From an uncultured Coriobacteriaceae bacterium (lineage in GTDB: Bacteria; Actinomycetota; Coriobacteriia; Coriobacteriales; QAMH01), in contig CADBRF010000110.1 of NCBI GenBank assembly GCA_902796975.1, positions 1 to 8,333 of the forward strand: DNA of 8,333 nucleotides, read 5' to 3'. A program made the position numbers and the translations under genes. The notes beneath the pieces were generated by a model. It had not been told where the DNA came from. It made no database searches and saw only the letters and a program-made list of their open reading frames with translations. Of this stretch, positions 1-5,041 are shown piece after piece (position 1 is the stretch's first letter; every line of letters begins with the position of its first letter).

Positions 1-708
1 CGGGTCATCGTACGAGATTTTGAGCGTCGAGAGCTCTTCGCGGCCTGCCAGCCCGTCGAGGAAGTCGCCCGTACGGGCAAGGATGCCCTCCGCTATGGGG
101 CGCTCAAGCCGGTCGGTCTCACGGACCCGCGCACGGGCCATCGTCCCTGGGCTGCCGTCCAGCTTCGCGCCGAGAACGAAGGCTGCACAGCCTACAATCT
201 CGTGGGCTTCCAGACCAACCTCAAGTTCGGCGAGCAGGAACGCGTCTTTAGGATGATACCCGGCCTGGAGCGTGCGGAGTTCTCCCGGTTTGGCGTCATG
301 CATCGCAACACCTTTGTGGACACACCCCACCAGCTCACCAAGACCCTGGCTCTGCCGAAGCATCCTGACGTGCACCTTGCGGGCCAGCTCACGGGCACGG
401 AAGGCTACATGGAAGCGGTTGCCTCCGGCCTCTTCGTCGCTTTGGCAGTGTATGCCGAGCTCGCGGGCTTTTCCGCCCCCGAGCTGCCGGTTGACACGGT
501 CTTCGGAGCCCTCATGGAATATGCGACCAACTCTCAGACCGAGGATTACCAGCCCATGCACGTGAACTATGGCATTATCGCGCCGATTGTTCCCAAGATC
601 CGGAACAAGTCCGAGCGCAAAGCCGCCTACGCCTCTCGTGCCATGAGCGCGGCAAGGGAATTCGTCGCAAGCCGCTCCGACCTCTTTGCAGATGTGGTGG
701 AACAATGA
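1..708 (+). CDS. trmFO: TrmFO, folate/FAD-dependent tRNA (uracil-54-C5)-methyltransferase, 3' part
   Basis: The frame is open from base 1 and gives the last 235 residues of a protein whose start lies outside the window. TrmFO transfers a methylene group from 5,10-methylene-tetrahydrofolate to U54 of the tRNA T-loop, using FAD and NAD(P)H, in the cytoplasm. Family hallmarks are visible in order: a FEGC-like segment degraded to LFAACQPVEEVA, then LRYGALKPVGL, DPRTGHRPWAAVQLR, YNLVGFQTNLKFGEQ, RVFRMIPGLERAEF and GVMHRNTF, then a YGIIAPIVPKI segment near the C terminus. The N-terminal FAD-binding Rossmann motif is not in the window. The TGA stop overlaps the ATG of the next gene (ATGA), so the two are very likely co-transcribed. 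The pairing of trmFO with a xerC-type recombinase is a known gene order, as in Bacillus topA-trmFO-codV. Identification is firm. Confidence 0.95.
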   Translation, partial: RVIVRDFERRELFAACQPVEEVARTGKDALRYGALKPVGLTDPRTGHRPWAAVQLRAENEGCTAYNLVGFQTNLKFGEQERVFRMIPGLERAEFSRFGVMHRNTFVDTPHQLTKTLALPKHPDVHLAGQLTGTEGYMEAVASGLFVALAVYAELAGFSAPELPVDTVFGALMEYATNSQTEDYQPMHVNYGIIAPIVPKIRNKSERKAAYASRAMSAAREFVASRSDLFADVVEQ

Positions 709-1655
709 CCAAGGAAAAGGGCGAGCACAGCTGGGAAACGGCCTTTGACGACGAACGCTTCGATGAGACAGCTGCGTCCCAGGCCAAGGCTTTTGTCCGG
801 TCTCTTCAGTTTGAACGCGGCCTTTCCTCCAACACGGTCCGTGCCTATGCGCTCGACCTGCGGAACTTTCTTGATTGGGCAGCGCGTTCGAAGCTCGACC
901 CGCTTACGCTCAATCATCGCCGTTTCCGCCGCTATCTGGCAGAGCTCAAACAGGCCCACTACAGCACGCGCACCATCAATCGCCATCTTGCGGCGGTGCG
1001 TGGCTACTACAAGTTCATGAACGACAATGACACCACCGTTGTCAATCCCGCGGCCGCAGCCACAACACCCAAGCTCGACAAGGAACTTCCGCGCAGGGCA
1101 GCGGATAGCGATATCAACCGTCTACTCGAGGTCTGCGACACTTCTACGGCAGTCGGCCTGCGTGACCGCGTCTTTCTCGAGTTGCTCTTTGCAACGGGGG
1201 CCCGCATCTCCGAGGCTGCTGGCCTGCATACGGCGGATATCGACTTCAGCCAGAGCAGCGTCAGGCTCTTCGGCAAGGGGTCCAAGGAGCGCATCGTGCC
1301 CCTCTATCCGCTTGCTGTCGATCTCCTTCGGACTTATCTTCAAACTGCACGGCCCAAGCTCCTAGGCGGCAAGATGAGCGATGCGGTGTTCATCTCCACG
1401 CGGGGCAACGACATGTCAGCCGATTCGCTTCGCCGCGTGTTCAAGCAGCGGGCAGCACAGGCTGGTCTCGACCCCTCGCTCCACCCGCACGATTTGCGGC
1501 ACGCCTTTGCCACGGACCTGCTGGAAGGGGGCGCTGATTTGCGCAGCGTTCAGGAGATGCTTGGCCATTCGAGTCTCTCAACCACGCAGATCTACACCCA
1601 TCTCTCCCTCGAGCACATGAAGAAAACCGTGGAACGCGCTCATCCCCGGTCTTAG
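705..1655 (+). CDS. xerC: XerC-type tyrosine site-specific recombinase
   Basis: This 316-residue protein matches the usual XerC/XerD length of about 300. XerC and XerD together resolve chromosome dimers at dif sites. The N-terminal SAM-like core-binding domain spans roughly residues 23-110 (AFVRSLQFERGLSSNTVRAY, then INRHLAAVRGYYKF). The catalytic domain follows, with all expected residues: R167 in GARISE, K191 in GKGSKER, H262 and R265 in HPHDLRHAFA, H288 in LGHSS, and nucleophile Y297 in TQIYTH. Their spacing equals that of E. coli XerD (24, 71, 3, 23 and 9 residues). The start overlaps the trmFO stop by 4 bases. A GGTGG about 4 bases upstream is a weak ribosome site, so translation is probably coupled to trmFO. 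This position, and the absence of phage or integron genes nearby, favour the housekeeping XerC over a mobile-element integrase. No hslV/hslU follows, unlike in Bacillus. No convincing terminator follows it either. Confidence 0.93.
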   Translation: MTKEKGEHSWETAFDDERFDETAASQAKAFVRSLQFERGLSSNTVRAYALDLRNFLDWAARSKLDPLTLNHRRFRRYLAELKQAHYSTRTINRHLAAVRGYYKFMNDNDTTVVNPAAAATTPKLDKELPRRAADSDINRLLEVCDTSTAVGLRDRVFLELLFATGARISEAAGLHTADIDFSQSSVRLFGKGSKERIVPLYPLAVDLLRTYLQTARPKLLGGKMSDAVFISTRGNDMSADSLRRVFKQRAAQAGLDPSLHPHDLRHAFATDLLEGGADLRSVQEMLGHSSLSTTQIYTHLSLEHMKKTVERAHPRS

Positions 1656-1715
1656 CCTTGGCGTGCTGCAGGGTTCTCTGCTCTCCCTCGTGCTGCCGTG
1701 GAACCTGCTCAGCCT

Positions 1716-1734
1716 CGTTTCTAGTTACGAAACG
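1716..1734. repeat. Short inverted repeat downstream of xerC
   Basis: CGTTTC and GAAACG are separated by 7 bases. The 6-bp stem has no T-tract after it, so it is a weak terminator candidate at best. It could equally be an upstream operator for the following dehydrogenase. Confidence 0.25.
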
Positions 1735-1793
1735 CTGTTGAGCCCTTATCGCTGAATGGCTGAACACTTTTTTCATTGTGTCTAAAGTGCTCT

Positions 1794-1821
1794 TTGGACG
1801 TCTTCTCTCGCTTCCTATGAT
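1794..1821 (+). promoter_or_regulatory. Probable sigma-70-type promoter of the SDR gene
   Basis: TTGGAC (1794-1799) and TATGAT (1816-1821) are separated by 16 bases. The -10 box matches the TATAAT consensus at 5 of 6 positions; the -35 box matches at only 3 of 6 (TTG). The predicted start near 1828 would give a leader of about 45 bases before the ATG at 1874. Confidence 0.45.
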
Positions 1822-1834
1822 GGCCTTGTTGGAT

Positions 1835-1849
1835 TTGAGCAGGGCTCAA
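1835..1849. promoter_or_regulatory. Perfect dyad in the SDR leader (TTGAGC-N3-GCTCAA)
   Basis: This 6-bp perfect inverted repeat with a 3-base spacer lies just downstream of the predicted -10 box and 25 bases before the start codon. It could be a repressor operator or a small RNA hairpin. A further copy of the half-site occurs upstream of the promoter at 1737-1745 (GTTGAGCCC, the exact reverse complement of 1842-1850). Confidence 0.4.
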
Positions 1850-1863
1850 CACGAGAAACGATT

Positions 1864-1867
1864 GGAG
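1864..1867 (+). promoter_or_regulatory. Ribosome binding site that fixes the SDR start
   Basis: GGAG lies 6 bases before the ATG at 1874. The reading frame stays open upstream to 1778, but that extension has no ribosome site and does not fit SDR family N termini. Confidence 0.7.
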
Positions 1868-1873
1868 AACATC

Positions 1874-2632
1874 ATGGGTAGACTCGATAACAAGGTAGCA
1901 CTCATCACCGGCGGCAACTCTGGTATTGGCCGTGCGACCTGCAGGCTTTTCGCCAAGGAAGGCGCCAAGGTCTTTACTTGCGCTCGTCGTGCAGACAAGA
2001 ACCAGGAGATCGTGGATGAAATCACCGCAGCTGGTGGCACCATCGCTGCCATCTCTGCCGACCTCTCCAAGCAGGAAGAGTGCCAGAAGGTCGTCGATGC
2101 CTGCATCGCCGAGTATGGCCGCATCGATGTGCTCGTGAATGTCGCCGGCATCGCCGATAAGCATAAGCCGATTTGCCGCTGCGAAGAGGAGTGGTTCGAC
2201 TACGTCGTCAAGATCGACATGTACTCCGTCTACTGGATGTGCAAGTACGCACTCGTCGACATGGAGAAGCGCGGCGCTGGTTCTATCGTCAACATTTCCT
2301 CCATCGGCAGCCAGGGCGTTGCGGGTATCTCCTACTCCGCCGCAAAGGCAGCAGTCAACGGCATGACCAAGAACATCGCCTGCTACTATGCAGACACCGA
2401 CATCCGCTGCAACGCTGTTGCTCCTGGCCCCACGCCGACCGCTCTCAACACCCCCGACAAGCTTGCCACCTTCGATGAGTTCGCTGGTGTCTGCGCTCGT
2501 CATATGGACCAGTCACTCCCCGAGGCTCAGGCAGAAGACCAGGCGCTCGCCTGCCTCTACTTCGCAAGCGATGAGTCCAAGGCAGTTACCGCCCAGATTC
2601 TCTATGTCGACCACGGCACCACGCTCTACTAG
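1874..2632 (+). CDS. Short-chain dehydrogenase/reductase (SDR), NAD(P)-dependent
   Basis: This 252-residue soluble protein has the length and layout of a classical SDR, which oxidises or reduces an alcohol/ketone pair with NAD(P). Visible motifs, numbered from the ATG at 1874: the cofactor-binding TGGNSGIG (12-19) in the first beta-alpha unit; NVAG (89-92) where NNAG is usual; serine S143 in NISS; and the catalytic YSAAK (Y154, K158). The fourth catalytic residue, normally Asn in a pattern like FabG TNLSSVF, is Asp here (KIDMYSVY, D115). The C terminus ends in YVDHGTTLY, like the usual VDGG ending. The substrate cannot be read from sequence. Gut Coriobacteriia carry many SDR hydroxysteroid dehydrogenases and FabG-like enzymes, and either role is possible. 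It appears to be a single-gene unit with its own promoter and a strong hairpin after it. Confidence 0.88.
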   Translation: MGRLDNKVALITGGNSGIGRATCRLFAKEGAKVFTCARRADKNQEIVDEITAAGGTIAAISADLSKQEECQKVVDACIAEYGRIDVLVNVAGIADKHKPICRCEEEWFDYVVKIDMYSVYWMCKYALVDMEKRGAGSIVNISSIGSQGVAGISYSAAKAAVNGMTKNIACYYADTDIRCNAVAPGPTPTALNTPDKLATFDEFAGVCARHMDQSLPEAQAEDQALACLYFASDESKAVTAQILYVDHGTTLY

Positions 2633-2659
2633 ACCAAAATTTCTTCACGTTTGCTGAAA

Positions 2660-2709
2660 CAACGGAGATGCCCTCATCTGCTCAGGTACAGGTGAGGGCA
2701 TCTTCGTTG
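2660..2709. terminator. Long hairpin terminator shared by convergent genes
   Basis: Arms 2660-2680 and 2689-2709 pair over 21 positions, 19 Watson-Crick and 2 G:U on the plus transcript, around an 8-base loop. The core is GATGCCCTCA/TGAGGGCATC. Neither side has a long U-tract. It lies between the SDR gene ending at 2632 (plus) and the small gene ending at 2743 (minus), so it probably terminates both. Sequence alone cannot exclude another RNA-structure role. Confidence 0.65.
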
Positions 2710-2742
2710 AAGTTTGGTGTTAGAGGAAGCCTAACTGCTAAT

Positions 2743-3003
2743 CTAAGCTTCTTTGTAGACAACGTAGGTCTTCTTGACCTGGCCGTTCTGGTCGAAAGCC
2801 TCAATCTCCTCCTTGGTCCTGAAGAAAAGGTCTTCGCCCGTGAAACCATAGTTGCTGTTGTTCATGGTGTACATGTAGCCGTAGATGATGCCACCCTCGT
2901 CGGCACCCTTATCCTGTGCGTTGACGGCTTCCTGTGCCGGCCCTTTGTACTTGTCAAGATCCTTCGGGCTCCAAAGCCTGTCTCCACCGAGCGGTCCAAG
3001 CAT
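2743..3003 (-). CDS. Small hypothetical protein (86 aa)
   Basis: I do not recognise this family. The start at 3003 is chosen because AAGGAGG lies 5 bases upstream on the minus strand. The frame runs further, to 3072, but without such a site. The protein is charged and soluble, has no cysteine, no signal peptide and no membrane segment. It contains an aromatic, Tyr/Asn-rich centre (residues about 39-54, GIIYGYMYTMNNSNYG), then a short probable helix (RTKEEIEAF) and a C-terminal strand (KKTYVVYKEA). It faces the SDR gene and shares the hairpin at 2660-2709. It is divergent from the zinc-ribbon gene across a 238-base spacer. The ribosome site and the compact, non-repetitive composition support a real gene; the function is unknown. 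Confidence 0.7.
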   Translation of the reverse strand: MLGPLGGDRLWSPKDLDKYKGPAQEAVNAQDKGADEGGIIYGYMYTMNNSNYGFTGEDLFFRTKEEIEAFDQNGQVKKTYVVYKEA

Positions 3004-3008
3004 ATTGT

Positions 3009-3015
3009 CCTCCTT
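3009..3015 (-). promoter_or_regulatory. Strong ribosome binding site for the 86-aa gene
   Basis: AAGGAGG on the minus strand (CCTCCTT on the plus) lies 5 bases before the ATG at 3003-3001. It decides this start over the upstream in-frame ATG at 3072. Confidence 0.75.
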
Positions 3016-3056
3016 ACGTTGTTGTCTTTGCAGTTTGACTACAAGTAAGAGTCTAG

Positions 3057-3166
3057 TCGCTTGAATGAGCATAAAGCCTAGGAACGCTTCAATGATGTGA
3101 GGAGCCGTTTCAACGAGATGTATAACTGCAGGTAATCGCTACATTTTGTTGAAGCGGTTCAAGCGA
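3057..3166. repeat. Cluster of TTCAA-type inverted repeats between divergent genes
   Basis: Several related elements lie in this spacer. TCGCTTGAA (3057-3065) is the exact inverse of TTCAAGCGA (3158-3166). GAGCCGTTTCAAC (3102-3114) pairs with GTTGAAGCGGTTC (3148-3160) at 11 of 13 positions. A further CGCTTCAA lies near 3085-3092. TTGAA-N4-TTCAA (3149-3162) is itself a perfect palindrome. The placement between two divergent small genes suggests operators; this is inference. Confidence 0.45.
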
Positions 3167-3175
3167 GTCCTGCTG

Positions 3176-3202
3176 TTGATGCAGCTGCTGCGAACCTAGA
3201 AT
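3176..3202 (+). promoter_or_regulatory. Candidate promoter of the zinc-ribbon gene
   Basis: TTGATG (3176-3181) and TAGAAT (3197-3202) match consensus at 4 and 5 of 6 positions. The 15-base spacer is short. The -10 box ends 39 bases before the start codon. Confidence 0.4.
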
Positions 3203-3241
3203 GAAGCCAATGATAAACGACAACAACAGGAGGTAAAATCC

Positions 3242-3460
3242 ATGTGCTTCAGACCAGCAACAGCCGCCCCCGGTAAGGTCCCATGTCCCATGTGCGGTCA
3301 CGAAAATCCCATTGGCTCCACCAAGTGCGAAGAGTGCGGTTTCGAGGCGGCAGGTGGCCCGTCTGCTCCTGCAGCACCCGGTGCGCCCAAAGCACCCGGT
3401 GCACCCAAAGCCCCCGGTGCACCCAAAGCCCCCGGTGCGCCCAAGGCCCCTGTTGCCTAA
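3242..3460 (+). CDS. Small zinc-ribbon protein with PGAPKA repeat tail (72 aa)
   Basis: The start is supported by AGGAGG (3227-3232), 9 bases upstream. Residues 15-32 form a double CxxC knuckle (CPMC at 15-18 and CEEC at 29-32) typical of short zinc ribbons, which bind one structural zinc. From about residue 39 the protein becomes a Pro/Ala/Gly/Lys-rich, probably disordered tail containing four perfect PGAPKA units (residues 46-69) and ending in PVA. There is no signal peptide or membrane segment, so it is likely cytoplasmic. The basic, extended tail could bind nucleic acid or a protein partner, but this is conjecture. It is flanked by a divergent small gene upstream and an intrinsic terminator about 90 bases downstream. 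The function is not known to me. Confidence 0.8.
   Translation: MCFRPATAAPGKVPCPMCGHENPIGSTKCEECGFEAAGGPSAPAAPGAPKAPGAPKAPGAPKAPGAPKAPVA
3377..3448 (+). repeat. Four tandem 18-bp repeats encoding PGAPKA
   Basis: Units start at 3377, 3395, 3413 and 3431. They differ at only a few bases (GCG/GCA for Ala, final GCA/GCC, AAA/AAG for Lys). The second and third units are identical. Copy number could vary by slippage in frame. Confidence 0.95.
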
Positions 3461-3503
3461 CTTTTTTCAATGGATAGTTTCGAGGTTCGACAGCACAAGC
3501 GCC

Positions 3504-3509
3504 TATAAT
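3504..3509 (+). promoter_or_regulatory. Isolated perfect TATAAT box
   Basis: A consensus -10 hexamer lies between the zinc-ribbon stop and the terminator at 3550. No good -35 box is found at 16-18 bases (CGAGGT at 17). If used, it would give a short RNA of about 80 bases ending in the terminator. Confidence 0.3.
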
Positions 3510-3549
3510 GCTTCAATCATCAAACATGCAGTGCTCAGAGAACCATAGA

Positions 3550-3594
3550 GACCCTCGGAGAACCCCCTCGCTCCGAGGGTCGTTTATTGATTTT
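3550..3594 (+). terminator. Rho-independent terminator
   Basis: A perfect 11-bp stem, GACCCTCGGAG (3550-3560) and CTCCGAGGGTC (3571-3581), with a 10-base loop is followed by the T-rich GTTTATTGATTTT. The T-run is on the plus side, so it serves the zinc-ribbon gene or a small RNA. The convergent LysR gene ends at 3605 and may also use the stem. Confidence 0.88.
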
Positions 3595-3604
3595 CGGATA
3601 CGGC

Positions 3605-4588
3605 CTAGTTCTTGACGAGGAGTGTATACAGATTTGAATCGAGATGGCTTTTATAGAAGTCGTCAAGAAGTCCCACCAGTTTTTGAAACTGAGGTGAACC
3701 GAGGTCTTCTTCTTGTCCAAGAAAACCGATTTCGACATCGTAGGAGCTATCGAAATCACGAAACACATAATCACAGGCTTCTGTGCGCGTGAGTTCGGCA
3801 ATGGCAGGAAGGAATGAAATGCAGCTGCCAGATTCGACCATGCGTTTGCGAAGGTCGAAGTTGGCAGAAGAGGATATAATCGCCGCTTCTCCAAACCGTT
3901 TCTCCAAAACGCTGTAGAGATACGAATTGGTTACTACGAGCTTGCGGGAGAGAATATCCTCATCTGAAAGCACTGGTTTGCCGGATAGACTATCACTGCT
4001 GCTTATAATGACCTTGTCGTATGTCGCGAGATAGGGACGGTAGCTAAAGCCAAGCTCGATGAGTTTTGATAAGCCGCTGGTTTTGCTGTTACGTTGCTGA
4101 TCGAAGAAGCAAACGATGCCGATACTGCGATGGCGAACCTCCTCAGGCTCCTGGATGCTTGTCTGAAGGCTTCGTCGTATCTGCGTGTTTCCAGATTCGC
4201 GAAAGAGTAAGCCGTTGTTGCCGAAAATAAACTTGCGCGCTGCGTCAGGGAAAAAGGCAAGCATGGCGATATTATGACATTCGATTGTGATTGAATCTGG
4301 ATCGAAGTCGCGAGCGTGTGACTTTATCTCTGCCATGGAAACGAGCTTGTTGTACTCGTCGATGACGTTCTTCACCTGGGGTACGAGGGCTTTGCCGATG
4401 GGGGAGAGGTCCAGTTTGTTGGAATAGTGGATAAGCAGCTCGCAATCGAGTTCTTTCTCGAATTCGTTCATTGCTCTGCTCATGCCCTGAGGCGAAATAA
4501 AGTTGAGCTTGGCTGCCTGTGTAATCGACTTGGTTGTCGCAACGTCGATAAAGTATTGCAAGTATTCGATATTCAAATTGCCCCCCAC
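3605..4588 (-). CDS. LysR-family transcriptional regulator
   Basis: The 327-residue length fits LysR proteins. The N-terminal winged helix-turn-helix is clear: NIEYLQYFIDVATTKSITQ, then AAKLNFISPQGMSRAMNEFEKELDCELL (about residues 6-52), then LSPIGKALVP leading into the linker helix. The rest should be the periplasmic-binding-like effector domain. It is divergent from known families but has the usual late GSCISFLPAIAEL segment. The start is uncertain: GTG at 4588 has no clear ribosome site, while TTG at 4576 would give the more typical start MNIEYLQYF, with GGGGGG 4 bases upstream. LysR proteins usually control the gene divergent from them and bind a small co-inducer, so the molybdoenzyme operon at 5042 is the likely target. 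It converges with the zinc-ribbon unit. Confidence 0.92.
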   Translation of the reverse strand: MGGNLNIEYLQYFIDVATTKSITQAAKLNFISPQGMSRAMNEFEKELDCELLIHYSNKLDLSPIGKALVPQVKNVIDEYNKLVSMAEIKSHARDFDPDSITIECHNIAMLAFFPDAARKFIFGNNGLLFRESGNTQIRRSLQTSIQEPEEVRHRSIGIVCFFDQQRNSKTSGLSKLIELGFSYRPYLATYDKVIISSSDSLSGKPVLSDEDILSRKLVVTNSYLYSVLEKRFGEAAIISSSANFDLRKRMVESGSCISFLPAIAELTRTEACDYVFRDFDSSYDVEIGFLGQEEDLGSPQFQKLVGLLDDFYKSHLDSNLYTLLVKN

Positions 4589-4705
4589 ATGCGTTCATGC
4601 AACATGACGCTGTTAATCTCGTCCAACAATGCCATGGTAATGCGAAATGCTCAGCTCAAAGTCGAGATAAGAGGCGCCTCAATAATTCGTGTATATAGCG
4701 CAACA

Positions 4706-4726
4706 ATATCGGTAAGCATCCGATAT
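4706..4726. promoter_or_regulatory. Perfect dyad ATATCGG-N7-CCGATAT
   Basis: Two 7-base arms are exact inverses around TAAGCAT. The site is 118 bases or more upstream of the LysR start. It resembles a regulator binding site, but the spacing is T-N13-A rather than the classical LysR T-N11-A. Confidence 0.5.
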
Positions 4727-4801
4727 AAAACAGATCGAATGAAACGGCTACGGCACATCCCGGAAGGTGAATGGCATCTTCACAGGGCTAGCTGTCGTGG
4801 A

Positions 4802-4838
4802 ATACCTCAAGCAAAATGAGAGCCATACCTCAACAAAA
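4802..4838. repeat. Direct repeat ATACCTCAA(G)CAAAA, two copies
   Basis: Copies lie at 4802-4816 and 4825-4838 and differ by one inserted G. The start-to-start distance is 23 bases, about two helical turns, so both would face the same side of the DNA. This is compatible with tandem protein binding. Confidence 0.45.
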
Positions 4839-4965
4839 GCGGTAAGTGGCGCAACATCTCGCTTATTTTTTCCCGACGCGTGCTCTCGTAATCTGAACAC
4901 CAGAGATAGTGCTGAGGAATGGTAGCTGATGCGCACAGTTTCCCGTTTCGCATTGCTCTCTAATC

Positions 4966-5002
4966 CTGCCGATACCAACTGGCTCCTAGTCGGTTTCGGC
5001 AG
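4966..5002. promoter_or_regulatory. Imperfect 15-bp dyad upstream of the molybdoenzyme operon
   Basis: Arms 4966-4980 (CTGCCGATACCAACT) and 4988-5002 (AGTCGGTTTCGGCAG) match at 13 of 15 positions around a 7-base spacer. The element ends 39 bases before the ATG. It may be an operator over the promoter or a hairpin in the 5' leader. Confidence 0.5.
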
Positions 5003-5041
5003 ACCCTGATATTCCTGCGACGAGAGAGAAAGTGGAGGAAC

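Larger units (their letters stand above)
4589..5041. promoter_or_regulatory. Divergent intergenic region, LysR gene to molybdoenzyme operon
   Basis: These 453 bases contain no convincing gene. The frames across them are continuations of shadows of the flanking genes. The region holds a 10-bp palindrome GAGGCGCCTC (4671-4680), a perfect dyad at 4706-4726, a direct repeat at 4802-4838 and an imperfect dyad at 4966-5002. GCGCAACA (4698, 4849) and CGGTAAG (4710, 4840) each occur twice. No strong sigma-70 promoter is visible on either strand, which fits an activator-dependent promoter. The ribosome site of the operon (GGAGG, just before 5042) ends the region. Confidence 0.6.

Noticed and set aside
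705..1655. The tyrosine recombinase as a sign of an integron, phage or genomic island
   Set aside because: Its 4-base overlap with trmFO and the XerC-like spacing of all catalytic residues fit the housekeeping gene. No att-like repeats or mobile genes are nearby.
1778..1873. 32-codon N-terminal extension of the SDR frame
   Set aside because: SDRs begin just before the TGxxxGxG strand. The ATG at 1874 has a good GGAG, and the extension would contain the predicted promoter.
1721..2503. 260-codon minus-strand frame opposite the SDR gene
   Set aside because: It is antisense to a clear SDR and has no recognisable motif or ribosome site.
3004..3072. 23-codon N-terminal extension of the 86-aa gene
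   Set aside because: The AAGGAGG at 3009-3015 lies inside this extension and points to the ATG at 3003.
3377..3448. Tandem repeats as a CRISPR array
   Set aside because: The 18-bp units are contiguous without spacers and are in frame within a protein gene.
4427..4819. 130-codon plus-strand frame overlapping the LysR gene start and the spacer
   Set aside because: It is antisense to the LysR helix-turn-helix coding region, has no ribosome site and no recognisable family.
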